Positions 52,029 to 61,007 of a stretch of 64,000 bases of DNA are shown here, piece after piece. The DNA lies in contig NZ_BMWG01000002.1 in NCBI RefSeq assembly GCF_014651115.1, forward strand, positions 483,059 through 547,058, given 5' to 3'. The stretch's first letter is position 1; the number at the start of each line of letters is the position of its first letter. Position numbers and translations under genes: made by a program. Under the pieces are notes generated by a model. The model searched no databases and had not been told where the DNA came from. It saw only the letters and a program-made list of their open reading frames with translations. This stretch comes from Streptomyces inusitatus. Its GTDB lineage: Bacteria; Actinomycetota; Actinomycetes; Streptomycetales; Streptomycetaceae.

Positions 52029-55019
52029 TCAGGCGTCGTAGAAGAGGGTCTCCATCACCGCGCGGGCGCGGCGGGTGATGCGGCGGTAGTCGTCGAGCAT
52101 GTCGCCGACATGGCCGGGGCCGTAGCCGAGGTAGCGGCCGAGCGCGGCCAGTTCGCGGCCGTCGGAGGGGAAGGTGTCGCCCGCTCTGCCCCGTACCAGC
52201 ATCACTCCGTTGCGGACCCGGGACGCCAGCACCCAGGCCTCGTCGAGGATCTGGGCGTCCTCGGCGGCGATCAGCCCGGCGGTGTGGGCGGCGGAGAGAG
52301 CGCGCCGGGTACGGGTGGTGCGCAGGCCGGGTTCGGCCCAGGCGTGGCGGAGCTGGAAGAGCTGGACCGTCCATTCGACGTCGCTCAGCCCGCCCCGGCC
52401 GAGTTTGGTGTGGAGTGTGGGGTCCGCGCCGCGCGGCAGCCGTTCGGACTCCATGCGGGCCTTGAGCCTGCGGATCTCGCGTACCGCGTCTTCGCTGACG
52501 CCGTCCTGGGGGTAGCGCAGCGGGTCGACGAGTGCGATGAAGCGCTCCCCCAGCTCGCGGTCGCCGGCCATCGGCTCGGCGCGCAGCAGGGCCTGGCTCT
52601 CCCACCCCAGCGACCAGCGCCGGTAGTACGCCTCGTAGGAGGCGAGGGTGCGGACGAGGGGGCCGCTCTTGCCCTCGGGGCGGAGGTCGGCGTCGATGAG
52701 GAGCGGCGGATCGGCGGTGGGGAGCTGGAGCAGTCTGCGCATCTCGGAGACGACGGCGTGCGCCGCGCGCCCGGCCTCCTGTTCGCCGACGCCCTCGCGC
52801 GGCTCGTGGACGAAGAGGACGTCGGCGTCGGAGCCGTATCCCAGCTCGTGTCCGCCGAAGCGGCCCATGCCGATGACGGCGAACCGGGTCGGCAGCTCGT
52901 CGCCCCAGCGTTCGCGGACGGCGGCCCGGAGCGCGCCCGCGATCGTCGCCGCGTTGAGGTCGGTGACGGCGTCGCCGACGCGGTCGGCCAGGGCTCCGGT
53001 GTCGGCCTCGGCGGGGCTCTCCTCGGTGCCGTACGAGCCGATGAGGTCGGCGGCGGCGGTGCGGAACAGCTCCCGGCGGCGTACGCCCCGGGCCACGGCG
53101 ACGGCGGTCTCGGCGCTGGCCTGGCGGCCGACGGCGGCCAGCACCTCGGGCTCCAGGTGTTCCCGGGAGCGCGGCTTGAGGCCGCCGGGGTCGCCGAGGA
53201 TGGCGACCGCCTCGGGGGCGCGCAGCAGCAGGTCGGGGGCGAGCCGGCCGGCCGAGAGGACCCGGGCGAGGTTCTCGGCGGCGGCGCCCTCGTCGCGGAG
53301 GAGCCGCAGATACCAGGGGGTCTTGCCGAGGGCGTCGGAGACCTTGCGGAAGCCGAGGAGCCCGGCGTCCGGGTCGGCGGAGTCGGCGAACCAGCCCAGC
53401 AGGACCGGCAGCAGGGTCCGCTGGATGGCGGCCTTGCGGCTGACGCCGGAGGCGAGCGCCTCCAGATGGCGCAGGGCGGCGGCCGGGTCGGCGTAGCCGA
53501 GGGCTTCGAGGCGCTGGCGGGCGGCCTGGGTGGAGAGCCGGGTCTCGCCGGGGGCGAGCTGGGCGGCGGCGTCGAGGAGCGGCCGGTAGAAGAGCTTCTC
53601 GTGCAGTCTGCGGACGACGGAGGCGTGCCGCCGCCACTCCCGGTTCAGTTCGAAGACCGGGTCCATGCGCAGGCCCAGCGAGCGGCCGAGCCGGCGCAGA
53701 TCGGCCGGGTCCTCGGGAACGAGATGGGTGCGGCGCAGCCGGTAGAGCTGGATGCGGTGCTCCATGGCGCGCAGGAAGCGGTACGCGTCGTCGAGCTGGC
53801 CGGCGTCCGCGCGGCCGACGTAGCCGCCTGCGGCCAGTGCCTGGAGCGCGTCGAGGGTGCTGCCGCTGCGGAGGCCGGGGTCGCTGCGGCCGTGGACGAG
53901 CTGGAGGAGCTGGACGGCGAATTCGACGTCGCGCAGTCCGCCGGGGCCGAGCTTCAGCTCGCGCTCGACCTCGGCGGCCGGGATGTTGTCGATGACGCGG
54001 CGGCGCATCTTCTGGACGTCGGGGACGAAGTTCTCGCGCTCGGCGGCCTGCCAGACCAGCGGGGACACGGCCTCGATGTACTCCTCGCCGAGTGCCGGGT
54101 CCCCGGCGACCGGCCGGGCCTTGAGCAGGGCCTGGAACTCCCAGGTCTTGGCCCAGCGCTGGTAGTAGGCGAGATGGCTGGAGAGGGTGCGCACCAGCGG
54201 GCCGTTGCGCCCCTCGGGGCGGAGGTTGGCGTCGACCGGCCAGATGGTGCCCTCGACGGTGGTTTCGGAGCAGATCCGCATCAGATGGGAGGCGAGCCGG
54301 GTCGCGGCCCGGATCGCGGTGTTCTCCTCCGCGCCGCCGGCGGGTTCGGCGACGAAGACGACGTCGACGTCGGAGACGTAGTTGAGTTCGTGGCCGCCGC
54401 ACTTGCCGAGCGCGATGACGGCGAGTCGGCACTGTGCCGCGTCCTCGGGGGCGGCGGTGCGGGCGATGGCGAGCGCCGCGCGCAGGGTGGCGGTGGCGAG
54501 GTCGGCGAGTTCGGCGGCGGTCTCCTTGACGTCGATCGTGCCGCAGACGTCGCGGGCCGCGATGCCGAGGAGGCTGCGCCGGTAGGCGACGCGCAGCGAC
54601 ACCGGGTCGTCGGCCTCGGCGAGGTCGTGTTCGAACTCCTCGACGCCGGGGTGGAGGTCCGCCGCCTCCCAGGTGACGAGCGTCCGCCAGTCGCCGGGGT
54701 GCCGGGCGAGGTGGTCGCCGAGCGCCTCGGACGCGCCGAGGACTCCGAGGAGCCGGTCGCGCAGGGGTTTGGCGGCGAGGAGGGTGTCGAGAAGGACCCG
54801 GCGGCCGTCCTCGGGCTGCGCCTCCACCAGTCGTACCAGGCCGCCGAGGGCGAGATCGGGGTCGGCGACCGCGCCGAGCGCGTCGAGGAGCACGGGGTCG
54901 CTGTGGACGGCGGCCATCACGGGGAGATCGAGCAGCCGGTGGGCGGCTCCGGGGTCGGTGAAGCCGTGCCGGACCAGCCGGGTGAAGGTACTGCTTCTGC
55001 GCCCGGGTACCGCCGTCAT
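52029..55019 (-). CDS. glnE: Bifunctional glutamine synthetase adenylyltransferase/adenylyl-removing enzyme
   Basis: 996 residues from ATG 55017-55019 (MTAVPGRRSSTFTRLVRHGF); the frame is open for 63 further codons without support. Two nucleotidyltransferase halves: the removing half with HELNYVSDVDVVFVAEP (~220) and the adenylylating half with HELGYGSDADVLFVHEP (~720), each followed by a helical GlnE domain. It adds AMP to, or removes it from, the conserved Tyr of GlnA according to nitrogen status, under GlnK/PII control. It is near the glnA2-type gene, as in S. coelicolor (SCO2234 and SCO2241, from memory). Confidence 0.95.
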   Translation of the reverse strand: MTAVPGRRSSTFTRLVRHGFTDPGAAHRLLDLPVMAAVHSDPVLLDALGAVADPDLALGGLVRLVEAQPEDGRRVLLDTLLAAKPLRDRLLGVLGASEALGDHLARHPGDWRTLVTWEAADLHPGVEEFEHDLAEADDPVSLRVAYRRSLLGIAARDVCGTIDVKETAAELADLATATLRAALAIARTAAPEDAAQCRLAVIALGKCGGHELNYVSDVDVVFVAEPAGGAEENTAIRAATRLASHLMRICSETTVEGTIWPVDANLRPEGRNGPLVRTLSSHLAYYQRWAKTWEFQALLKARPVAGDPALGEEYIEAVSPLVWQAAERENFVPDVQKMRRRVIDNIPAAEVERELKLGPGGLRDVEFAVQLLQLVHGRSDPGLRSGSTLDALQALAAGGYVGRADAGQLDDAYRFLRAMEHRIQLYRLRRTHLVPEDPADLRRLGRSLGLRMDPVFELNREWRRHASVVRRLHEKLFYRPLLDAAAQLAPGETRLSTQAARQRLEALGYADPAAALRHLEALASGVSRKAAIQRTLLPVLLGWFADSADPDAGLLGFRKVSDALGKTPWYLRLLRDEGAAAENLARVLSAGRLAPDLLLRAPEAVAILGDPGGLKPRSREHLEPEVLAAVGRQASAETAVAVARGVRRRELFRTAAADLIGSYGTEESPAEADTGALADRVGDAVTDLNAATIAGALRAAVRERWGDELPTRFAVIGMGRFGGHELGYGSDADVLFVHEPREGVGEQEAGRAAHAVVSEMRRLLQLPTADPPLLIDADLRPEGKSGPLVRTLASYEAYYRRWSLGWESQALLRAEPMAGDRELGERFIALVDPLRYPQDGVSEDAVREIRRLKARMESERLPRGADPTLHTKLGRGGLSDVEWTVQLFQLRHAWAEPGLRTTRTRRALSAAHTAGLIAAEDAQILDEAWVLASRVRNGVMLVRGRAGDTFPSDGRELAALGRYLGYGPGHVGDMLDDYRRITRRARAVMETLFYDA

Positions 55020-55249
55020 CCCGCCGTCTCCTCGTTCTGAGCCGCTCCGCGCGGCGGTGCCGCGCGGGGTGCCGCGCCCGTGCCCCGGACGGTGTCCCGT
55101 CCTGCGATCAAGGCCGGTGGAATCGAGACTAGTCGCAGCGGCCGCCCTCCGATGAAACCGGTACCGCCGGGACCGATGAGTCATGGCCGTCGCGGCGGTC
55201 CACATCATGACGAACCGATGTTCCCGATGGACCCGACGGAAGGACCACC

Positions 55250-55765
55250 ATGGCGGAGACCGAGCCCCGTGCCGAACTGGACGCCCGCTACAGCGAGGAG
55301 TCGGCGACGGCGGCGGACTGGTCCGAGGCGGTCGCCCGGCTGCGGGCGGCCGAGTTGTTCTGGCTGTCGACGGTGCGGCCGGACGGCCGCCCGCACGTCA
55401 CCCCGCTGCTCGCCGTCTGGCTGGACGGCGCGCTGCATTTCTGCACCGGTGCCGAGGAGCGCAAGGCCAGGAACCTGCGGGAGAATCCCGAGGTCGTTCT
55501 CACCACCGGGACCGATGCCCTGCGGGAGGGGTACGACCTGGTGGTCGAGGGCGAGGCGGTGCGGCTGACCGACGAGGAGCGGCTGCGGGCGCTGGCCGCC
55601 GCGTACACCGCGAAATACGGCGCGGAGTGGACCTTCGAGGTCCGTGACGGGGCGTTCGTCGCCGACGCGGGCGTCGCGCTGGTGTTCCGGGTGGAGCCGC
55701 GCACGGCCTTCGGATTCGCGAAATCACCCTACGGTCAGACACGGTGGCAGTTCACCCGTAAGTAA
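55250..55765 (+). CDS. Pyridoxamine 5'-phosphate oxidase-like flavoprotein
   Basis: 171 residues, starting 5 bases after GGAAGGACC. The PNPOx-like split-barrel core shows FWLSTVRPDGRPHVTPLLAV, HFCTGAEERKARNLRENPEV and LVVEGEAVRLTDEERLRALA; the C-terminus FGFAKSPYGQTRWQF is typical of the family binding FMN or F420. It may reduce a small molecule or bind a cofactor; no substrate is known. It lies between glnE and the VOC gene; the VOC gene follows in the same direction after 22 bases, so both probably form an operon. Confidence 0.87.
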   Translation: MAETEPRAELDARYSEESATAADWSEAVARLRAAELFWLSTVRPDGRPHVTPLLAVWLDGALHFCTGAEERKARNLRENPEVVLTTGTDALREGYDLVVEGEAVRLTDEERLRALAAAYTAKYGAEWTFEVRDGAFVADAGVALVFRVEPRTAFGFAKSPYGQTRWQFTRK

Positions 55766-55787
55766 CCCTCGCCGAAAGGACTTTCCC

Positions 55788-56219
55788 ATGGAATGGACAC
55801 TCGAAGTCGTCAGGGTCCCGGTGACGGACCTGGACCGCTCCAAGAAGTTCTACGCGGAGGGCTGCGGCTTCGCGGTCGACGTCGACCAGGAGGTGGCCCC
55901 GGGCGTCCGGGTCATCCAGCTGACCCCGCCGGGCTCACGCTGTTCGATCGCCCTGATGGGCGGTTTCCCCGACCATCCCGGGCAGCCCTCGGCCGCCCCG
56001 GGCTCCCTGCGCGGGCTCCAGCTCTGCGTCACCGACATCGCGGCGGCCAGGGCGGCCCTGGCCGAGCGGTCGGTGGCGGTCAGCGAGATCCAGCACGTGG
56101 GCGCGAGCGGCTGGGAGGACGGCAGAGGCGGCGAGTGGAACTCCTTCCTCTTCTTCTCCGACCCCGACGGAAACGCCTGGTCGGTCCAGGAAGCCCCGTC
56201 CCCGCTGTCCCAGCGCTGA
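55788..56219 (+). CDS. VOC/glyoxalase superfamily protein
   Basis: 143 residues from ATG 55788 (MEWTLEVVRVPVTDLDRSKK), behind GAAAGGA. It has the paired beta-alpha-beta-beta-beta units of VOC proteins: FYAEGCGFAVDVDQ, SRCSIALMGGF, then GLQLCVTDIAAARAAL and FFSDPDGNAWSVQE. The metal ligands cannot be fixed without a structure (a candidate is Glu in WSVQE). It may be a dioxygenase, glyoxalase or resistance-type binding protein. It is read with the PNPOx-like gene upstream. A 9-bp hairpin follows. Confidence 0.85.
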   Translation: MEWTLEVVRVPVTDLDRSKKFYAEGCGFAVDVDQEVAPGVRVIQLTPPGSRCSIALMGGFPDHPGQPSAAPGSLRGLQLCVTDIAAARAALAERSVAVSEIQHVGASGWEDGRGGEWNSFLFFSDPDGNAWSVQEAPSPLSQR

Positions 56220-56229
56220 CGACCGGGCG

Positions 56230-56255
56230 GGCGGCCGGACCACATCCCGGCCGCC
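56230..56255. terminator. Hairpin between VOC and antitoxin-like genes
   Basis: GGCGGCCGG (56230-56238) and CCGGCCGCC (56247-56255) flank an 8-base loop, 10 bases after the VOC stop and before the stop of the convergent small gene. Confidence 0.65.
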
Positions 56256-56282
56256 GTCACCGCCCGCCCCGCCGCCCCTCTG

Positions 56283-56492
56283 CTAACTCGCCGGCGGCGG
56301 GGGCGGCGGCGGAGGCTGATCCTGACTGCCCGTGCCGAACTGTCCCTTGAGCTTGTCCTGCGCCTTGTCCACATGGCCGCTGTACTTGCCCTTGGTCTTC
56401 GCGTCGAAGGCGTCACCCGCCTTGTCCACACCCTTGTCGACCTTGGACTCATGGCCCTTCAGCATCTGCTTCAGCTTGTCCAGTACGGACAT
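56283..56492 (-). CDS. Small MT0933/Rv0909-type antitoxin-like protein
   Basis: 69 residues, charged and helical: MSVLDKLKQMLKGHESKVDK, then KAGDAFDAKTKGKYSGHVDK and a Pro8 tail. It matches the antitoxin family (PF14013) widespread in Streptomyces. Many such genes are solitary without a toxin, and no toxin gene adjoins this one. It lies between the VOC gene and glnA2. The stop falls after a run of CCG codons. Confidence 0.8.
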   Translation of the reverse strand: MSVLDKLKQMLKGHESKVDKGVDKAGDAFDAKTKGKYSGHVDKAQDKLKGQFGTGSQDQPPPPPPPPAS

Positions 56493-56584
56493 GGGCTCAT
56501 CCCTTCAGCACTCTTTCCCCCGTCCCCTCCAGGGTCACCGCACAACCCGCCCTCCGCATCCCGGGAGCCCGCAGAGGTCAGCGG

Positions 56585-57946
56585 TCAGAGCACCGGCAGG
56601 TTCTTCCGCAGTTCAAAGGCGGTGACCTCGGAGCGGTACTCCTCCCACTCCTGCTTCTTGTTGCGGAGGAAGAAGTCGAAGACGTGCTCGCCGAGGGTCT
56701 CGGCGACCAGTTCGCTGCGTTCCATGAGGGCGATGGCCTCGCCGAGGTTCTGGGGGAGGGGCTCGATGCCCATGGCGCGGCGTTCGGCGTCGGAGAGGGC
56801 CCAGACGTCGTCGTCGGCGCCGGGGGGGAGTTCGTAGCCCTCTTCGATGCCCTTGAGGCCGGCGGCGAGGAGGACGGCGTAGGTGAGGTAGGGGTTGGCG
56901 CCGGAGTCGATGGAGCGGACCTCGACGCGGGAGGAGCCGGTTTTGCCGGGCTTGTACATGGGGACGCGGATGAGGGCGGAGCGGTTGTTGTGGCCCCAGC
57001 AGATGTAGGAGGGGGCTTCGCCGCCCGCGCCGGCGCTGCGGGCGGAGCCGCCCCAGATGCGCTTGTAGGAGTTGACCCACTGGTTGGTGACGGCGGAGAT
57101 CTCGGCGGCGTGTCTGAGGAGGCCGGCGATGAAGGAGCGGCCGACCTTGGAGAGCTGGTACTCCGCGCCGGACTCGTAGAAGGCGTTGCGGTCGCCCTCG
57201 AAGAGGGAGAGGTGGGTGTGCATGCCGGAGCCGGGGTACTCGCTGAAGGGCTTGGGCATGAAGGTGGCCTGGACGCCCTGCTCCAGCGCCACCTGCTTCA
57301 TGACCAGGCGGAAGGTCATGATGTTGTCGGCGGTGGAGAGCGCGTCCGCGTAGCGCAGATCGATCTCCTGCTGGCCCGGCGCGCCCTCGTGGTGGCTGAA
57401 CTCCACCGAGATGCCCATGGATTCGAGCATGGTGATGGCCTGGCGGCGGAAGTCCATGCCGACGTTCTGGGGGGTGTGGTCGAAGTAGCCGGAATTGTCG
57501 GCGGGCACGGGGCGGCTGCCGTCCAGCGGCTTGTCCTTGAGGAGGAAGAACTCGATCTCGGGGTGGGTGTAGAAGGTGAAGCCGAGGTCGGAGGTCTTGG
57601 CGAGCATCCGCTTGAGGACGTAGCGCGGGTCGGCGAAGGAGGGCGAGCCGTCCGGCATCAGGATGTCGCAGAACATGCGCGCGGTGCCGGGGGCCTCGGC
57701 GCGCCAGGGCAGGATCTGGAAAGTGCCGGGGTCCGGCTTGGCGATCATGTCGGACTCGTAGACGCGGGCGAAGCCCTCGATGGCCGAGCCGTCGAAGCCG
57801 ATGCCCTCGTCGAAGGCCTGCTCAAGCTCGGCGGGGGCCACCGCGACCGACTTCAGGAAGCCGAGCACATCGGTGAACCACAGGCGCACGAACCGGATGT
57901 CGCGCTCCTCAAGCGTGCGGAGCACAAATTCCTGCTGCTTATCCAT
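56585..57946 (-). CDS. glnA2: Type I glutamine synthetase homologue (GlnA2-type)
   Basis: 453 residues from ATG 57944-57946 (MDKQQEFVLRTLEERDIRF). GS signatures: GFDGSAIEGFARVYESDM and SGMHTHLSLFEG near residue 245, plus metal and ATP-site residues such as EFSHHEGAPGQQEIDLRYA. Length and sequence fit GlnA2 (S. coelicolor SCO2241), reported as a gamma-glutamylpolyamine synthetase rather than a true GS. The loop that carries the adenylylation Tyr in GlnA (NLYDLP) reads ADDDVWALSDAER here, near residue 380, so adjacent GlnE should not modify it. The open frame extends upstream 23 codons. Confidence 0.92.
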   Translation of the reverse strand: MDKQQEFVLRTLEERDIRFVRLWFTDVLGFLKSVAVAPAELEQAFDEGIGFDGSAIEGFARVYESDMIAKPDPGTFQILPWRAEAPGTARMFCDILMPDGSPSFADPRYVLKRMLAKTSDLGFTFYTHPEIEFFLLKDKPLDGSRPVPADNSGYFDHTPQNVGMDFRRQAITMLESMGISVEFSHHEGAPGQQEIDLRYADALSTADNIMTFRLVMKQVALEQGVQATFMPKPFSEYPGSGMHTHLSLFEGDRNAFYESGAEYQLSKVGRSFIAGLLRHAAEISAVTNQWVNSYKRIWGGSARSAGAGGEAPSYICWGHNNRSALIRVPMYKPGKTGSSRVEVRSIDSGANPYLTYAVLLAAGLKGIEEGYELPPGADDDVWALSDAERRAMGIEPLPQNLGEAIALMERSELVAETLGEHVFDFFLRNKKQEWEEYRSEVTAFELRKNLPVL

Positions 57947-58186
57947 TTCCACCCAATCCTTGCTGGTCAAGCCGCCTGCTCCCCTGAGCATCCCATCCAT
58001 GGGTTTCAGGCACATTGCGAACCCGGGCTGAGCCCCATTGTGAGTGAGCGGCCCCGGGGAAACGACCCCGGAGCCCGCCCGCCCCCGCCCGGGCGGGCCG
58101 GGGCGGCGGGGAAGGGGCCGGGGACGGCGTCTTTAAGCCGCCCCGTATGAGGTGCCCGGGGGCCCGGCTCGCTACGATCTGCGACC

Positions 58187-58558
58187 ATGGGGGGTTCGCG
58201 CCTCGGGCCGGGAGCCCGCGTATGGCGTCCCACGGCGCTGCTGAGCGCTGTGGCGACGTTCCTCGGCGCGCTCTTCATCTGTCTGGGCCCGGCCGGTACG
58301 GACCATGCCCGGCTGCTGACGACGAGCCCCGCCGCGCAGCTGACCCCGGCGTACTCCTGTCCCTTCGACAGCGGGTCCTGCGGTGTGATGACGACGGTCA
58401 CCCCCGCCGTGCTCACCCCGCAGCCGCCGGACGCCCCTCCCGTCGCCGACGCGCGGCTGCCGCGCCTCGACCGGGCGGCCCGCTCCAGGGTCCCGGTCAG
58501 TACGGCGGCCCGGCCTCGCGCCCCCGATCTGCACGTCCTTCAGGTGCTGCGGACTTAA
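58187..58558 (+). CDS. DUF6153-like small membrane-anchored protein
   Basis: 123 residues. N-terminal hydrophobic segment WRPTALLSAVATFLGALFIC, then a short Cys-containing region CPFDSGSCGV and a Pro-rich stalk. The C-terminus PDLHVLQVLRT parallels the end of the protein at 62640 (LTHLSVLRI), so the two are probably of one family. TACGAT begins 14 bases upstream of the ATG with no ribosome binding site, suggesting a leaderless mRNA. It is followed by DUF3105 and DUF305 genes in the same direction. Confidence 0.65.
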   Translation: MGGSRLGPGARVWRPTALLSAVATFLGALFICLGPAGTDHARLLTTSPAAQLTPAYSCPFDSGSCGVMTTVTPAVLTPQPPDAPPVADARLPRLDRAARSRVPVSTAARPRAPDLHVLQVLRT

Positions 58559-58634
58559 AGCCTGTCCCGTGGGCCACGCCCCCGATCCGCACCGCCCCGT
58601 TTGATCCCCCGCTCTTCGACGAAGGACCACACCC

Positions 58635-59282
58635 ATGGCCACGCGTAAGAACACCGACGACCGCCGCGCCCGAATAGAGGCCCTGCGCAAGGCCGAGCAG
58701 GCCCGTGAGCGCCGCAACCGCTTCATCACCATCGGCCTCAGCGCCGTGGTCGTCGCCGGACTGGTCGGCTTCGGCGTCTATGTCATCGACAAGCAGTCCG
58801 CCAAGGAGGAGCAGCGCGAGGCCCTGGCCAAGCAGCCGATCGCGGCGGAGAAGTCCTGGGACGCCAAGAAGCTGGGCCGTACCCATGTCGACAAGGCGGT
58901 GAGTTACCCGCAGAAGCCGCCGGTCGGCGGCGACCACCACCAGGCGTGGATGAACTGCGACCGCAATGTCTACAAGGAGCCGATCCCCAACGAGAACGCC
59001 GTCCACTCGCTGGAGCACGGCGCGGTGTGGGTGACGTACAACGACAAGGCTCCCAAGGACCAGGTGAAGAAGCTTGAGGACCGGGTCAAGGACACCTCGT
59101 ACACGATGATCAGCCCGGTCCAGGACCAGGCCGACCCGATCATGCTGACCGCTTGGGGCAAGCAGGTGAGCGTGGACAGCGCGAGCGACAAGCGTGTGAC
59201 GCAGTTCTTCGAGAAGTACATCCAGGGCCCGCAGACCCCGGAGCCGGGCGCGGCCTGCACCAGCGGCGTCAGCGGCAAGTGA
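58635..59282 (+). CDS. DUF3105 family membrane-anchored protein
   Basis: 215 residues. A basic N-terminal 30 residues, one membrane helix (RFITIGLSAVVVAGLVGFGV, ~30-50), then an external DUF3105 domain with VGGDHHQAWMNCDRNVYKEP and SLEHGAVWVTYND, carrying several His and two Cys. The His pairs could bind a metal. It is preceded by AAGGA and ends in TGATG, where the DUF305 gene begins, so the two are translationally coupled. The function of the family is unknown; it is often encoded beside DUF305. Confidence 0.9.
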   Translation: MATRKNTDDRRARIEALRKAEQARERRNRFITIGLSAVVVAGLVGFGVYVIDKQSAKEEQREALAKQPIAAEKSWDAKKLGRTHVDKAVSYPQKPPVGGDHHQAWMNCDRNVYKEPIPNENAVHSLEHGAVWVTYNDKAPKDQVKKLEDRVKDTSYTMISPVQDQADPIMLTAWGKQVSVDSASDKRVTQFFEKYIQGPQTPEPGAACTSGVSGK

Positions 59283-59953
59283 TGGGCATGACGCGTACGC
59301 ACTGGGCGTCCATCACGGCGGTGGTGCTCGCGCTGCTCTTCGCCGGAGGCGCGACGCTGGCGACGGCCGGCGACGGCGGGTCCTCCGGGCCCGCCGCGCC
59401 GACGGCGGAGTCGGCGGACGCCGGGTTCGCGCGGGACATGTCCGTCCACCATCAGCAGGCGGTGGAGATGTCGTTCGTCGTCCGTGACCGCACGGACGAC
59501 GAGGAGGTGCGCCGGCTGGCGTACGACATCGCCAATACGCAGGCCAATCAGCGCGGCATGATGCTGGGCTGGCTGGATCTGTGGGGCCTGCCGAAGGTCG
59601 CCCCGGACGCCGAGCCGATGGCGTGGATGGCGTCGGGCGGCGGGGACGGGAAGGATCCGCACGCCGGGCACTCCATGGCGAAGGCCGGGGAGGGTTCGCT
59701 GATGCCGGGCATGGCGACCGCCGAGCAGCTGGCGCGGCTGGGCCGGCTGAGCGGGGAGCGGGCGGAGATCGAGTATCTCCAGCTGATGATCGTCCACCAC
59801 AACGGCGGCGTCGACATGGCCGAGGGCTGTGTGCGGCTCTGCACCGTGGGACCGGAGCGGGAACTCGCCCGGGGCATGGTGGACGCGCAGCGCTCCGAGG
59901 TCGAGCTGATGGTGGACCTGCTGAAGAAGCGGGGCGCTCAGGTCCGTACCTGA
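59282..59953 (+). CDS. DUF305 family secreted protein (CopM-like)
   Basis: 223 residues from ATG 59282, overlapping the DUF3105 stop by one base. Signal-anchor sequence HWASITAVVLALLFAGGATL. DUF305 helical core: DMSVHHQQAVEMSFVVRD (~58) and LMIVHHNGGVDMAEGCVRL (~167) with paired His and Met; a GHSM segment lies between. DUF305 proteins such as cyanobacterial CopM bind copper or silver outside the cytoplasm. With DUF3105 it probably forms a cell-surface metal-handling pair; this is inference. Confidence 0.9.
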   Translation: MGMTRTHWASITAVVLALLFAGGATLATAGDGGSSGPAAPTAESADAGFARDMSVHHQQAVEMSFVVRDRTDDEEVRRLAYDIANTQANQRGMMLGWLDLWGLPKVAPDAEPMAWMASGGGDGKDPHAGHSMAKAGEGSLMPGMATAEQLARLGRLSGERAEIEYLQLMIVHHNGGVDMAEGCVRLCTVGPERELARGMVDAQRSEVELMVDLLKKRGAQVRT

Positions 59954-59970
59954 TGCCTGGTACCTGATAC

Positions 59971-60017
59971 CTGATCGCTCACGGTTCCCGGGCTGCCCGG
60001 GGACCGTGAGCGATCAG
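59971..60017. terminator. 22-bp stem bidirectional terminator
   Basis: Arms 59971-59992 and 59996-60017 are complementary except for one G-T wobble, with a 3-base loop. It separates the convergent DUF305 and DUF5990 genes; its right arm includes the DUF5990 stop codon. Confidence 0.85.
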
Positions 60018-60442
60018 CTCGTGGACCAGCTGATCAGGGGCGGGCGGAGGGCCGCGCAGAGCGGCAGGCCCTGGGAGTCCGTGAGGGCGACGGCGGTCTC
60101 GGCGGTGCCGCCGGAGGCGATCGCCGCCTCGGGCAGGTCCGCCAGGAAGAGCTTGGCGCGGCGGAACACGGCGAACTCGCCGCCCGGCGGCAGCTCGCCC
60201 CAGGTGAGGTAGACGAAGCGCGCACCGCGCCGGCCCTGGACGTGCGGGCCCCGGAAGTCGACGCCGCCGTCGGCGGCGGTCACCGTCGACAGCGGGATCT
60301 CGAAGACGGCTTCGGCCGCGTCGGCCCGGACGAGCTGATCGGGCTCGCGGCCGCGCTGGGTGCCGATGTGCACATCGGTCCACTCCCCGCAAACGCTGCC
60401 GGGCAGCTCCCGACCGGTGATCCGCAGTGTCAGTGCCACCAT
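60014..60442 (-). CDS. DUF5990 family protein
   Basis: 142 residues starting MVALTLRITGRELPGS. RFVYLTWGELPPGGEFAVFR and AKLFLADLP are typical of this Streptomyces family. It is a beta-rich cytoplasmic protein with no known function. It stands alone between the metal cluster and the CBS gene, and its stop lies in the 22-bp terminator arm. Confidence 0.82.
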   Translation of the reverse strand: MVALTLRITGRELPGSVCGEWTDVHIGTQRGREPDQLVRADAAEAVFEIPLSTVTAADGGVDFRGPHVQGRRGARFVYLTWGELPPGGEFAVFRRAKLFLADLPEAAIASGGTAETAVALTDSQGLPLCAALRPPLISWSTS

Positions 60443-60540
60443 GCCGCCCCTCGCTCCCTTTTCTTCATTTTTTCACTCTTTTGGCCTACACCGGTCGCGT
60501 ACTCCACCTGGCCCAGCCGACGATGGGTCTGGCCCGTGCA

Positions 60541-60572
60541 GAAGCCACGAAGCCACCACGAAGCCACTTCGA
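60541..60572. repeat. GAAGCCAC triplicate before CBS gene
   Basis: GAAGCCACGAAGCCACCACGAAGCCACTTCG contains three close copies of GAAGCCAC upstream of the CBS-domain gene (first at 60541). A short slippage array in the 5' leader; it may be harmless. Confidence 0.55.
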
Positions 60573-60587
60573 GGAGGCGCGTACGCG

Positions 60588-61007
60588 ATGACGACAGCAA
60601 AGGACATCATGCACGCGGGGGCCCAGTGGATCCCCGCGCACGAGACGCTCGACCGGGCCGCGCAGCTGATGCGCGATCTGAATGTGGGCGCGCTGCCCAT
60701 CGCCGACGCCGATGAACGCCTCTGCGGCATCCTCACCGACCGGGACATCGTGGTCGGCTGTGTGGCCATGGGCCACGACCCGGCGAAGGTGACGGCGGGC
60801 GAGATGGCGCAGGGCACCCCGCGCTGGATCGAGTCGGACTCGGGTGTCGAGGATGTGCTCCAGGAGATGGAGTCGCACCAGATCCGGCGGCTGCCGGTGA
60901 TCGAGGACAAGCGGCTGGTCGGCATGATCAGCGAGGCGGATCTCGCCCAGCATCTGTCGGACGAGCAGCTCGCGGGGTGGGTGGAGCGGGTCTACGCGAG
61001 GGGCTGA
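60588..61007 (+). CDS. Two-CBS-domain protein
   Basis: 139 residues from ATG 60588 (MTTAKDIMHAGAQWIPAHET), after GAGGAGG. Two CBS motifs fill it: one with LNVGALPIADADERLCGILT-DRDI at ~25-60, one with QIRRLPVIEDKRLVGMISEA-DLA at ~95-125. Such stand-alone CBS proteins bind adenine nucleotides and act as energy or stress sensors. The partner is not known. Its last 16 bases overlap the convergent alpha/beta hydrolase gene. Confidence 0.92.
   Translation: MTTAKDIMHAGAQWIPAHETLDRAAQLMRDLNVGALPIADADERLCGILTDRDIVVGCVAMGHDPAKVTAGEMAQGTPRWIESDSGVEDVLQEMESHQIRRLPVIEDKRLVGMISEADLAQHLSDEQLAGWVERVYARG

Noticed and set aside
51639..55040. Plus-strand frame of 1133 codons
   Set aside because: It is antisense to glnE, with no recognisable motif; glnE has both nucleotidyltransferase signatures.
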